NCBI GenBank assembly: GCA_016209865.1
Contig: JACQVL010000189.1
Coordinates: 1 to 14,448 of the forward strand
Direction: 5' to 3'
Length of the DNA stretch: 14,448 bases
Source of the DNA: Candidatus Latescibacterota bacterium
GTDB taxonomy: Bacteria > JAAXHH01 > JACQVL01
Positions 8,099-14,448 of the stretch are shown in pieces; position 1 is the stretch's first letter; each line of letters opens with the position of its first letter. Both the position numbers and the translations under genes were made by a program. The notes beneath the pieces were generated by a model, which saw nothing but the letters and a program-made list of their open reading frames with translations, was not told the DNA's origin and ran no database searches.

Positions 8099-8171
8099 AA
8101 GGACGAAGTACGAAGGACAAAGTGCGAAGAAGCTGTTCCTAATCCCCCTTCGTCCTTAATCCTTCGTCCTT
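8099..8171. repeat. Imperfect inverted repeat of AAGGACGAAG words
   Basis: The 24-nt arm at 8099-8122 matches the reverse complement of 8148-8171 at 20 of 24 positions, with a 25-nt loop. Each arm is itself built of two near-copies of CTTCGTCCTT, and a further TAGTCCTT follows on the right. It occupies the 99-nt spacer between the short propeller gene and the oxidoreductase gene, ending just before the propeller stop codon. There is no T run on the minus-strand exit side, so strong intrinsic termination is not expected. It is similar in style, though not in exact sequence, to the repeat at 1554-1621. Confidence 0.75.
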
Positions 8172-8176
8172 AGTCC

Positions 8177-8809
8177 TTATCTTTCTCGTTCCCCGCGATA
8201 GATCGCCCGCGTGTCCGCGTCGCCGACCCAGAAGGTCCCTTGCCAGACGGTGAACCCGTGCGGCTCCGGCCCGTCAATCCCGATCCGATCCAGGATCGCG
8301 CCGGTAGACGGGTCGAGCAGGTACACCGCCCGGTGGTTCGTCTCCACACACCACAGCCGGCCGTTCTCCCAGGCCAGGCCGTGCGGCCGGGTGCCGGGCG
8401 CCGGGATGGCATGCCGGATCGTCCAGTCCGCCGGGTCGATCTGATAGATCGTGGCCGCGGGCGGGACGGCCATCCACAAGAGGCCATCGACCCATTCGAG
8501 GCCGTGGGCGCCGGTTGTCGTCGTCCCCGGCGTGGAGTAGGCCGCCAGGGTGGCGCCTGTCTGGGGATCGCACTGGAGGATCTCCCGGCTGTACGTCGAC
8601 GCGATCCACAGATGCGTGCCGCTGTTCGTGATCCCGCTGGGACGATCCGCCCCGGTGTCGAGGACGCCCCGGACGACGCCGTCCTCGAACCGCACACAGC
8701 TCGCCTGGTTCGTCCCCTGGTCGATGATCCACAGCCCGTCCGTCGTCGCCTGGAGCCCGTTCGGATGAGGGCCTGGCGATTCGAACGCTTTCACCAACCG
8801 TATGCGCAT
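8177..8809 (-). CDS. Short five-repeat beta-propeller protein (SMP-30/Vgb/NHL-like)
   Basis: This 210-residue protein has five roughly 43-residue repeats and little else. Each begins like HPNGL, RPSGI, GAHGL, RPHGL or EPHGF, continues with a 'G.LW' strand, and ends with a turn such as DPQTG or DPSTG. This is the layout of SMP-30/virginiamycin-lyase-like (Vgb) or glutamine-cyclotransferase-like propellers, which normally have six or seven blades and about 270-300 residues. It is therefore unusually small: a five-bladed propeller, a reduced form or a dimer-completed ring. No signal peptide is seen. The ATG at 8809 has GGAGG 6 nt upstream and a good promoter in front, making it the first gene of the cluster. 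The hydrolase or binding function is unknown; Vgb-type His residues are suggested by the PHG motifs but not proven. Confidence 0.82.
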   Translation of the reverse strand: MRIRLVKAFESPGPHPNGLQATTDGLWIIDQGTNQASCVRFEDGVVRGVLDTGADRPSGITNSGTHLWIASTYSREILQCDPQTGATLAAYSTPGTTTTGAHGLEWVDGLLWMAVPPAATIYQIDPADWTIRHAIPAPGTRPHGLAWENGRLWCVETNHRAVYLLDPSTGAILDRIGIDGPEPHGFTVWQGTFWVGDADTRAIYRGERER

Positions 8810-8847
8810 GTGTTTCCTCCATTCTTGCGAAAGAGTCTGTTGTCGGC

Positions 8848-8876
8848 ATAATGCCAGAGGGACGGCTCGTTGTCAA
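8848..8876 (-). promoter_or_regulatory. Sigma-70-type promoter for the minus-strand cluster
   Basis: Reading the minus strand, TTGACA (8876-8871) is followed after exactly 17 nt by CATTAT (8853-8848). The -35 is perfect and the -10 matches 4 of 6 positions. Transcription would begin near 8841, giving a leader of about 32 nt that contains the GGAGG site of the first gene. No other equally good promoter was noticed upstream of the later minus-strand genes, but they were not searched exhaustively. Confidence 0.65.
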
Positions 8877-8910
8877 GTCCCAAAATCCATACTTCTGAAG
8901 AAGAAACCGA

Positions 8911-8939
8911 TTGACTTCCTATCCGTTCTACGATATATT
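8911..8939 (+). promoter_or_regulatory. Sigma-70-type promoter for typA
   Basis: TTGACT (8911-8916) and TATATT (8934-8939) are separated by exactly 17 nt. The start of transcription would be near 8946, giving a leader of about 85 nt. This promoter lies back to back with the minus-strand one at 8848-8876; their -35 boxes are about 34 nt apart. Confidence 0.7.
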
Positions 8940-9030
8940 GAATAATCTTTGGCTGATCAAGGGCCGATGTGTGAGACTGAAATATGTCATGGGAATTATT
9001 GACTGCCAACCACCGATCACAAGGAGTCGT

Positions 9031-10854
9031 ATGGAACTGACCCGGCGACAGACTATCCGTAATATCGCCATTATCGCACACGTGGACCATGGAAAGACGA
9101 CCCTGGTCGATGCGATGCTCCGCCAGACCCGCGTCCACCGGAACATCGACGAGATGGGTGAACGCATCATGGATTCGATGGAGCTGGAGCGGGAACGCGG
9201 CATCACGATTAAGGCTAAGAACGCGAGCGTCAACTACAACGGGGTGAAGATCAATATCGTGGACACGCCCGGCCACGCAGACTTCGGGGGTGAGGTCGAA
9301 CGGACACTCCGGATGGTGGACGGTGCCCTCCTGCTGATCGATGCCAAAGAGGGGCCGATGCCGCAGACGCGGTTCGTGTTGCGGAAGGCGCTCGAATTGG
9401 GACTCCCGGCGATCGTCGTCGTGAACAAGATCGACCGCCCCGAGACGGATCTTGACGATGTGGTCAATCACACGTTCGACCTGTTCGTGGAACTGAAGGC
9501 AACCGATGAGCAACTCGACTTCCCGGTCGTCTACACCTCCGCGACCGCCGGGACGGCGACCCGAAATCCCAGCCAGCCGGGCCGCGATCTTGTGCCCCTG
9601 TTCGAGACGATCATCCAGGCAGTCCCCGCACCGATGATCTATCCAGACCGTCCACCCCAGATACTCGTCATGGCACTCCATTACGACTCATACAAGGGTA
9701 AAATGGGGATCGGCAAGCTCCAGTCCGGATCGATTCGCAAAGGACAACCCCTGCAACAGCTCATGGCCGACGGCGGCCAGGCATCTGGCAAAGCCATCGG
9801 TCTGCTCGTGTTTGAAGGCCTCGACCGCCGGGATGTCGAGGTCGCAGAAGCCGGAGAGATCGTCGCAGTCGCAGGACTCCCCGACATCCGTATCGGGGAC
9901 ACGATCGCTGACCTGGGCACCTCGATCGCGCTCCCGTCGGTCAAGATCGATGAGCCGACCGTGCAGATGACGTTCGGGGTGAACACGAGTCCGTTCAGCG
10001 GCCGTGAGGGGCAGCACGTGACATCCCACAAGCTCCGGGACCGGTTGTTCAGAGAGATGGAAACGAACATCTCACTCCGGGTGGAGGAAACAGAGAGTGC
10101 GGACACGTTCCTCGTCGCGGGACGGGGAGAACTGCACCTCGCCGTCTTAATCGAGACGATGCGGCGTGAGGGGTACGAACTCCAGGTCTCACAGCCGGAG
10201 GTGATCGTGAAGACGGTCGACGGCGTCACGATGGAGCCGTACGAATTCCTGTCCATCGACGTGCCGGGGGTTTACCAGGGGTCGATCATGGAAGAGCTGG
10301 GGCGACGACGCGCGGAGCTTGTGACGATGTCCCCGCTCGCGTCCGGAGAAATCCATCTGGACTACTCGATCCCAACCCGCGACGTGATCGGACTCAAGAG
10401 TGAACTGCTGACCGCCACGCGTGGGACTGTCATCATGCACCACGTGTTTGACCGGTACCGGCAGATCGGCCGGGACATTCAACGGGTGCCCTCGCACGGG
10501 TCACTGATCGCGAGTGAAGCGGGTACCAGTACCGCCTACGGGCTCAACAATGCCCAGGATCGAGGGACGTTGTTCATCGGAGTCGGAGTGGGCGTGTACC
10601 CCGGGATGATCGTCGGCCAGCACGCGCGGGATAAGGACCTGGAAGTCAATGCCTGTAAAACGAAACACCTGACGAATATGCGCGCCGCCGGGTCGGATGA
10701 AGCGATCATTCTGACACCACCGAAGGAAATCACCCTGGAATATGCCCTGGAGTATATCGGTCCGGACGAACTCGTCGAAGCAACCCCCCTCAGCATCCGC
10801 CTGCGTAAAAAACTCCTCGACGCCAACCAGCGCAAACGTGCGAAAGCCGCATGA
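9031..10854 (+). CDS. typA: Translational GTPase TypA/BipA
   Basis: This ribosome-associated GTPase of the EF-G/LepA superfamily helps assemble 50S subunits and adapt translation under stress or cold. The GTPase elements, counted from this start, are AHVDHGKT at residues 16-23 (G1), RGITI at 56-60 (G2), DTPGH at 78-82 (G3) and NKID at 132-135 (G4), with a TSA (G5) further on. The beta-barrel, EF-G-like domains and the BipA-specific C-terminus follow, ending in a Lys/Arg-rich tail. The length of 607 residues is normal for the family. ATG at 9031 has AAGGAG at 9021-9026 and gives the family N-terminus. The frame stays open back to 8911, but that stretch holds the promoter and has no homology to TypA. 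It is a conserved housekeeping gene, divergent from the cluster on its left. Confidence 0.97.
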   Translation: MELTRRQTIRNIAIIAHVDHGKTTLVDAMLRQTRVHRNIDEMGERIMDSMELERERGITIKAKNASVNYNGVKINIVDTPGHADFGGEVERTLRMVDGALLLIDAKEGPMPQTRFVLRKALELGLPAIVVVNKIDRPETDLDDVVNHTFDLFVELKATDEQLDFPVVYTSATAGTATRNPSQPGRDLVPLFETIIQAVPAPMIYPDRPPQILVMALHYDSYKGKMGIGKLQSGSIRKGQPLQQLMADGGQASGKAIGLLVFEGLDRRDVEVAEAGEIVAVAGLPDIRIGDTIADLGTSIALPSVKIDEPTVQMTFGVNTSPFSGREGQHVTSHKLRDRLFREMETNISLRVEETESADTFLVAGRGELHLAVLIETMRREGYELQVSQPEVIVKTVDGVTMEPYEFLSIDVPGVYQGSIMEELGRRRAELVTMSPLASGEIHLDYSIPTRDVIGLKSELLTATRGTVIMHHVFDRYRQIGRDIQRVPSHGSLIASEAGTSTAYGLNNAQDRGTLFIGVGVGVYPGMIVGQHARDKDLEVNACKTKHLTNMRAAGSDEAIILTPPKEITLEYALEYIGPDELVEATPLSIRLRKKLLDANQRKRAKAA

Positions 10855-10881
10855 GCGTGTAGGAAGACATCTGAAAAATAC

Positions 10882-10909
10882 TTGACAGTCCGACATTCTG
10901 GCGTAGTCT
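10882..10909 (+). promoter_or_regulatory. Probable promoter for the WD40 gene
   Basis: A perfect TTGACA (10882-10887) is followed after 16 nt by TAGTCT (10904-10909), a weak -10. A slightly shifted -10 in the same AT-containing stretch is possible. It lies in the 117-nt gap between typA and the WD40 gene, in which no clear intrinsic terminator for typA is visible. Confidence 0.5.
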
Positions 10910-10971
10910 ATGCAATACGGTGACGTACAGCGGACTGGTGTGATGGGCTCAACTGGCGAGAGGCTCAGTCT

Positions 10972-13047
10972 ATGAGAGCAACACGGCATGTGGCGTGGCT
11001 GGTGCTGTCCTGCGTGATACTCCTGTGGAGGAGTCCGGAGGCTCAGACGATCACCGCGTCCCGGGGGAAGACGCTCTCAGGACACTTGCTGTATGTCTTG
11101 CCCGTCACGTTCAGTCCGGATAGCCGGCTGGTCGCCAGCGGGAGCATGGATGAGACGATCCGGCTGTGGACGGTCGATAAGGGAAAGGCTCTCCGCACCC
11201 TCAAGGGACACTCGAACTGGGTGATGGGGGTGGCGTTCAGCCCGGACGGCACGCGGCTGGCCAGTGGGAGTCTGGATGAGACGATCCGGCTGTGGACGGT
11301 CGATAAGGGAAAGGCTCTCCGCACCCTCAAGGGACACTCGAAAGGAGTGACATCCGTCGCGTTCAGCCCGGATGGGAAGCTCCTCGCCAGCGGGAGTCTG
11401 GATGCCTCTATCATCCTGTGGTCGGCGGACACCGGCCAGGCTCTCAGGACGCTGTCAGGCCATGTGAAGGGAGTGACATCCGTCGCGTTCAGCCCGGATG
11501 GCCGGTTCTTAGCGAGTAGCAGCATGGATGAAACCGTCATCCTGTGGTCGATGGAGACCGGTCAGGCGCTGAGAATCCTCCGGGGCCATTCGGATGAGGT
11601 GACGTCAGTGGCGTTCAGTCCGGACGGCACGCGGCTGGCCAGTGGGAGTCTGGATAAGACGATCGTCCTGTGGTCGATCCAGGTGGATCAACCCCCCCGG
11701 ACGTTGACCGGCCATGCGGATGGGGTCCGCACGGCGGCATTCAGTCCGGATGGGCAATGGCTGGCCAGTGGGAGTCTGGATAAGACGATCGTCCTGTGGT
11801 CGGTGGACACCGGCCAGGCCCTCACCACCCTGCGCGGGCATGGGGACGTGATTCGCGCGGTGGCGTTCAGCCCGGACGGGGCGTGGCTGGCCAGCGGGAG
11901 CGGGGACACCACAGTGAGACTCTGGGCGCTCGAAGGGGTGGGGAAGCGGGTCGTCGTCGAAGCGCCCCCGGCGCAGCCCCCGAGCCCCATCCAGGTCACG
12001 ACGCCGGTGCAGGTGTCAACCCCCATTCAGGTCGCCACCCCGATCCAGCCATCCTCTCAGCCTTCGGCCCCCGTCCAACCGCTATCCCCAACGCCGGCTC
12101 CATCCCCGCCCCAGGCACCCCCCACGCCCCTTCCTCCGGCGCGTACCGTCGCGATCGAGCAGTGGCAAACCCTGTCCGGGCACTCCTCGTATGTCATGAC
12201 GGTGGCGTTCAGTCCGGATGGAAAGCGGTTAGCCAGCGGGAGCGATGACCGCACGGTCGCGCTCTGGTCGGTGGACACCGGCCTGGTCCTCCGGAGACTC
12301 ACCGGCCATACGAACCGTATCGAGTCGGTGGCGTTCAGCCCGGACGGGAAGCTCTTAGCCAGCGGGAGTTGGGATAAGACGATCAAACTCTGGTCGGTGG
12401 ACACCGGCCAGACGCTCAGAACCCTAATCGGTCATACAGACGTGGTCAGGTCGGTGGCGTTCAGTCCGGACGGCAAGTGGCTGGCCAGCGGGAGTTGGGA
12501 CATGACGGTCAAATTGTGGCTGGCAGGGACCGGCCAACCGTTCGGCACCCTGGCGGGCCATACGGATGTGGTGACGTGCGTCGCCTTCAGCCCGGATGGG
12601 AAGGTTGTAGCCAGCGGGAGTATGGATCGCACCATCAAGCTCTGGTCGACGGAGACGGGACAGGAACTCAAGACCCTGGTGGGACACGCCGGGGAGGTGT
12701 ACACGGTGGCGTTCAGCCCGGACGGGAAGCTCTTAGCCAGCGGGAGTTGGGACAAGACGATCAAGCTCTGGTCGGTGGACACCGGCCAGACGCTCAAGAC
12801 GTTGACCGGCCATTCGGATCGCGTTGAGTCTATAGCCTTCACTCACGACGGCACGCAGTTAGTGAGTGGGAGCAACGATACGACCGTGGCGCTCTGGTCG
12901 GTCGAAATCGGCCAGATGCTCGGCATGAGCCGGGGGCAGTCGCATTGGGTGATGTCGGTGGCGTGCAGCCCGGATGGCACGCGGTTGGCTAGCGGGAGCT
13001 GGGATAAGACGATCATCCTGTGGACGGTGAAGAAAACGGGGTTATAA
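10972..13047 (+). CDS. Exported WD40 protein with two seven-bladed propellers
   Basis: The 691-residue protein contains 14 WD40 repeats, each 42 residues (126 nt), with the pattern H..V..VAFSPDG..LASGS.D.T..LW. The first seven start at H38, 80, 122, 164, 206, 248 and 290; the second seven start at H404, 446, 488, 530, 572 and 614 and Q656. Residues 323-403 form a proline-rich linker with repeated 'TPIQV' units. So two complete seven-bladed rings are predicted on a flexible tether. The N-terminus is basic then hydrophobic (about 1-25), a likely export signal. C14 after VLS could instead be a lipid-anchor Cys, although that lipobox is imperfect. Such proteins act as binding scaffolds; no enzyme domain is present. 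The ribosome site GCGAGAGG lies 8 nt before the ATG. The partner is unknown. Confidence 0.95.
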   Translation: MRATRHVAWLVLSCVILLWRSPEAQTITASRGKTLSGHLLYVLPVTFSPDSRLVASGSMDETIRLWTVDKGKALRTLKGHSNWVMGVAFSPDGTRLASGSLDETIRLWTVDKGKALRTLKGHSKGVTSVAFSPDGKLLASGSLDASIILWSADTGQALRTLSGHVKGVTSVAFSPDGRFLASSSMDETVILWSMETGQALRILRGHSDEVTSVAFSPDGTRLASGSLDKTIVLWSIQVDQPPRTLTGHADGVRTAAFSPDGQWLASGSLDKTIVLWSVDTGQALTTLRGHGDVIRAVAFSPDGAWLASGSGDTTVRLWALEGVGKRVVVEAPPAQPPSPIQVTTPVQVSTPIQVATPIQPSSQPSAPVQPLSPTPAPSPPQAPPTPLPPARTVAIEQWQTLSGHSSYVMTVAFSPDGKRLASGSDDRTVALWSVDTGLVLRRLTGHTNRIESVAFSPDGKLLASGSWDKTIKLWSVDTGQTLRTLIGHTDVVRSVAFSPDGKWLASGSWDMTVKLWLAGTGQPFGTLAGHTDVVTCVAFSPDGKVVASGSMDRTIKLWSTETGQELKTLVGHAGEVYTVAFSPDGKLLASGSWDKTIKLWSVDTGQTLKTLTGHSDRVESIAFTHDGTQLVSGSNDTTVALWSVEIGQMLGMSRGQSHWVMSVACSPDGTRLASGSWDKTIILWTVKKTGL
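11147..11342 (+). repeat. Identical 70-bp stretch in adjacent WD40 blades 1 and 2
   Basis: Bases 11147-11216 and 11273-11342 are identical over 70 nt, offset by exactly one 126-nt blade unit. Identity that includes synonymous positions indicates recent duplication or gene conversion between neighbouring blades. Confidence 0.9.
12326..12796 (+). repeat. Near-identical 93-bp stretch in WD40 blades 9 and 12
   Basis: Bases 12326-12418 and 12704-12796 (offset 378 nt, three blade units) differ at only two sites (12375/12753 and 12387/12765), both synonymous (GAT/GAC and AAA/AAG). This points to a recent exchange or duplication inside the second propeller. Confidence 0.9.
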
Positions 13048-13077
13048 CGGAGGCTCGATTCGAGAGAGAGGTTGCTG

Positions 13078-13854
13078 ATGTTTCGACTCGACAACAAGAT
13101 TGCGATCGTGACGGGCGCGGCGTCAGGGATCGGACGCGCGATCGCCACGCTCTATGCTCGACAGGGTGCGCGGGTGGTCATCGCCGATATCAACGCGCCT
13201 GGGGCCGAGGTGGTGGCCGCCGAGATCACTGCGGGCGGCGGGGTCGCGCACGCCCAACCGGTTGACGTGACGGACGAGGCGCAGGTGCAGGCGGCGATGG
13301 CGGCGACGGTCGAACGGGATGGACGGCTGGACATCCTCGTCAACAACGCGGGCATCAGTCAGGTCGGCAACCTGCTGGAATGCACGGCGGAGGAATTCGA
13401 CCGGATCATGGCGGTGAACGTCAGGGGCGTCTTCCTCTGCGCGAAGCATGGGGTCGCCCAGATGCTCGCCCAGACTCCGCCGGGCGGAGTGGTAGTCAAT
13501 ATCGGGTCGGTGGCTGGAATGGTGTCGGTTGACCGGCGGGTGGCGTACGGGCCGAGCAAAGGGGCGGTCATCGCATTGACCCGGTCGATCGCGATGGATT
13601 TCGTGGGACAGAACATCCGGGCGAACGCCATCTGCCCGGGGACGGTGCACACTCCGTTCGTGGAAGGGTTTCTGGTACGGTACTACGCGGATCGGGTGGA
13701 TGAGATGCGCCAGACGCTCCATGCCCGCCAGCCGATCGGCCGGATGGGCAAGCCGGAGGAGATCGCCCACGCCGCGCTCTACTTAGCGTCCGACGAGGCC
13801 GCGTTCGTGACCGGCTCCGCCCTCGTCATCGACGGCGGCTTGACGGCGAAATAA
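13078..13854 (+). CDS. Short-chain dehydrogenase/reductase (classical SDR)
   Basis: The 258-residue enzyme is a classical NAD(P)-dependent SDR. The cofactor loop TGAASGIG is at residues 12-19, with D37 at the end of the second strand favouring NAD. NNAG is at 89-92 and structural Asn is N114. The catalytic S144, Y157 and K161 (YGPSK) are present, as is CPGTVHTPF after the active site. The CPGTVxTP block and the 'YLASDEAAFVTG' tail resemble the 2-keto-3-deoxy-L-fuconate dehydrogenase / BDH2-like branch, so a hydroxy or sugar-acid substrate is possible but unproven. ATG at 13078 was chosen over an in-frame TTG at 13072 because GAGAGAGG lies 6 nt upstream. It begins 30 nt after the WD40 stop with no obvious promoter between, so it is probably co-transcribed. 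Confidence 0.93.
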   Translation: MFRLDNKIAIVTGAASGIGRAIATLYARQGARVVIADINAPGAEVVAAEITAGGGVAHAQPVDVTDEAQVQAAMAATVERDGRLDILVNNAGISQVGNLLECTAEEFDRIMAVNVRGVFLCAKHGVAQMLAQTPPGGVVVNIGSVAGMVSVDRRVAYGPSKGAVIALTRSIAMDFVGQNIRANAICPGTVHTPFVEGFLVRYYADRVDEMRQTLHARQPIGRMGKPEEIAHAALYLASDEAAFVTGSALVIDGGLTAK

Positions 13855-13875
13855 CCAGTTTTCTCAAAAAATTTC

Positions 13876-13904
13876 TTGACAAAAACAGGACACTTTTATA
13901 TATT
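13876..13904 (+). promoter_or_regulatory. Strong promoter of arsR with start point at the ATG
   Basis: TTGACA (13876-13881), a 17-nt spacer and TATATT (13899-13904) form a near-consensus sigma-70 promoter. Seven bases beyond the -10 is 13911, one base before the arsR ATG. The mRNA is therefore predicted to be leaderless or nearly so, which agrees with the lack of any Shine-Dalgarno sequence there. Confidence 0.8.
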
Positions 13905-13914
13905 TAGAAATATG
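13900..13914. promoter_or_regulatory. Candidate ArsR operator 1
   Basis: ATATTTAGAAATATG contains the perfect inverted repeat ATATTT / AAATAT around a 2-nt centre (13900-13913). It overlaps the -10 element and the start codon, exactly where an autorepressor would block transcription. A related element lies at 14252-14266. Assignment to ArsR is inferred from position and the repeated occurrence. Confidence 0.6.
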
Positions 13915-14223
13915 AAAACGATAGATCAGCTCACGCTCGCGCCGATTCAGGCAGAACCGCGTCACGTCGAGGCGTGCAAGGCGCTCAGCCACCTGACCCG
14001 TCTCCGGGTTTTCTTCCATCTGGTCAAGCAGGGGGCGGACGGGGACTCCGTCGGGAACATCCAGCAGGCGGTCAACGTGCCTGGCCCGACTCTCTCGCAT
14101 CATCTGGACATCCTGCAGCGCGCCGGTCTCCTGGCATCCCGGCGGGAAGAACGGTTTATCTTCTACAGGGTGAACAGAGAGACCGTCTCCGACCTGGTGC
14201 GGCTGTTGACCGCGTGCTGTTGA
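13912..14223 (+). CDS. arsR: ArsR/SmtB-family arsenic-responsive repressor
   Basis: The 103-residue protein is a winged-helix ArsR-family repressor. The conserved ALSHLTRLRV segment (about 24-33) precedes the helix-turn-helix (about 46-74, with GPTLSHHLDIL as recognition helix), and the wing follows (about 75-86, RREERFIFYRV). The E. coli-type CxC in the recognition region is absent; the only cysteines are C22 and a terminal pair C102-C103. In family terms an As(III) site made from C-terminal vicinal cysteines, as in the Acidithiobacillus-type ArsR, is likely. ATG at 13912 is preferred to an upstream in-frame start because the promoter occupies that stretch. It sits upstream of arsM, so the effector is probably arsenite or methylarsenite. 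Small size and AT-rich flanks are unlike its GC-rich neighbours. Confidence 0.88.
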   Translation: MKTIDQLTLAPIQAEPRHVEACKALSHLTRLRVFFHLVKQGADGDSVGNIQQAVNVPGPTLSHHLDILQRAGLLASRREERFIFYRVNRETVSDLVRLLTACC

Positions 14224-14228
14224 GTTTC

Positions 14229-14237
14229 TTTTTTTTT
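14229..14237 (+). other. Run of nine T after arsR
   Basis: Nine consecutive T (within TTTCTTTTTTTTT, 14225-14237) follow the arsR stop. A short GCGG/CCGC stem (14199-14202 with 14210-14213) lies upstream, but 11 nt separate it from the tract, so at best this is a weak attenuator. It stands out in otherwise GC-rich DNA. Confidence 0.35.
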
Positions 14238-14251
14238 GCTCGAATATTTCC

Positions 14252-14266
14252 ATATTTCTAAAGATG
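14252..14266. promoter_or_regulatory. Candidate ArsR operator 2 upstream of arsM
   Basis: ATATTTCTAAAGATG matches the element at 13900-13914 at 12 of 15 positions and is also an imperfect palindrome (one mismatched pair). A second ATATTTC directly precedes it (14244-14250). It lies 36 nt upstream of the arsM start, so ArsR may control arsM separately from arsR. Confidence 0.5.
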
Positions 14267-14301
14267 TCGAGACAATTCACAACCCAACGAGGAGGAAAAC
14301 G

Positions 14302-14448
14302 ATGGAACCGACAAGTCCACGCACACTCGTCAGAGAAGCCTACGGCAAGATCGCTCAGAGCCAGAAGGGATGCGGATGTTGCGGTGAGGGAGAGACCGAC
14401 ACCAGGGCCTTCGCCAGGGCGCTCGGGTATTCAGACGAGGAGTTACAC
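14302..14448 (+). CDS. arsM: Arsenite S-adenosylmethionine methyltransferase, N-terminus only
   Basis: I translated this frame directly; 49 codons are visible before the window ends. The start 'LVREAYGKIAQ', a Cys-rich GCGCCG stretch (C24, C26, C27) and the tail 'ARALGYSDEELH' match the N-terminus of bacterial ArsM, in which the usual next segment is the SAM-binding GLGCGNP (beyond the window). ArsM methylates As(III) to mono-, di- and trimethyl arsenicals with SAM and usually has 260-290 residues. The ATG at 14302 has a strong GAGGAGG ribosome site (14289-14295). With arsR it forms an arsenic-methylation module. The call depends on a short fragment but the motif order is specific. Confidence 0.85.
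   Translation, partial: MEPTSPRTLVREAYGKIAQSQKGCGCCGEGETDTRAFARALGYSDEELH

Noticed and set aside
8911-9030. N-terminal extension of TypA by 40 codons
   Set aside because: The extra stretch contains the promoter, lacks similarity to TypA, and the ATG at 9031 has a ribosome site and gives the normal family length.
10972-13047. CRISPR-like or tandem DNA array
   Set aside because: The 126-nt periodicity is explained by WD40 coding repeats in one continuous frame.
14199-14237. Intrinsic terminator after arsR
   Set aside because: The only stem (GCGG/CCGC) is short and 11 nt away from the T tract, so it is not a convincing terminator; kept only as a T-run feature.
13864-14280. A 138-codon minus-strand open frame opposite arsR
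   Set aside because: It is antisense to a recognisable ArsR, spans its promoter, and has no motif. Its apparent similarity at both ends is caused by the palindromic operator copies.

Overview
The window is high-GC bacterial DNA (well over half G+C by eye), densely coded, with ordinary sigma-70-like promoters. It carries a c-type-cytochrome-like membrane sensor, an ArsR/ArsM arsenic module, SelA-like and Gfo/Idh/MocA enzymes, and word-like intergenic repeats. This suits an environmental (soil, sediment or groundwater) bacterium of a poorly cultured lineage such as Methylomirabilota/Rokubacteria-like groups. That lineage guess is weak, because no 16S gene or phylogenetic marker other than typA is present. 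No tRNA, rRNA, CRISPR array, insertion sequence or integrase was seen, and no gap between genes exceeds about 220 bases.

Region 1 (1-8809) is a run of seven genes, all on the minus strand, apparently led by a good promoter at 8848-8876. In transcription order they are: a short five-repeat beta-propeller protein; a Gfo/Idh/MocA oxidoreductase; a membrane class IIIb nucleotidyl cyclase whose extracytoplasmic part holds three CxxCH haem-attachment motifs at regular spacing; a SelA-like PLP enzyme; an OPT-like multi-pass transporter; a D-isomer-specific 2-hydroxyacid dehydrogenase; and an NHL-type beta-propeller cut by the window edge. Three junctions are touching or overlapping, which suggests translational coupling. 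The gene content looks like uptake and catabolism of a hydroxy/amino-acid or sugar-acid compound, with a redox-responsive cyclase embedded in it. The substrate cannot be read from the sequence. Three spacers in this cluster carry short word repeats (an inverted repeat, a 14-bp tandem repeat and a second inverted repeat).

Region 2 (8911-13854) is on the plus strand: the translation GTPase typA/bipA with its own promoter, divergent from region 1; then a secreted or lipid-anchored WD40 protein with exactly 14 repeats arranged 7 + 7 around a proline-rich linker; then a short-chain dehydrogenase 30 nt downstream.

Region 3 (13855-14448) is the start of an arsenic-resistance module: a small ArsR repressor, probably made from a leaderless mRNA, and the N-terminus of an arsenite methyltransferase (arsM) running off the window. 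A 15-bp AT-rich palindromic element occurs at the arsR start and again upstream of arsM, and is a candidate operator.

The observations most worth follow-up are the triple-haem cyclase and the catabolic cluster it sits in. The paired ArsR boxes with a leaderless start, and the two-propeller WD40 protein with nearly identical DNA repeats, come next.
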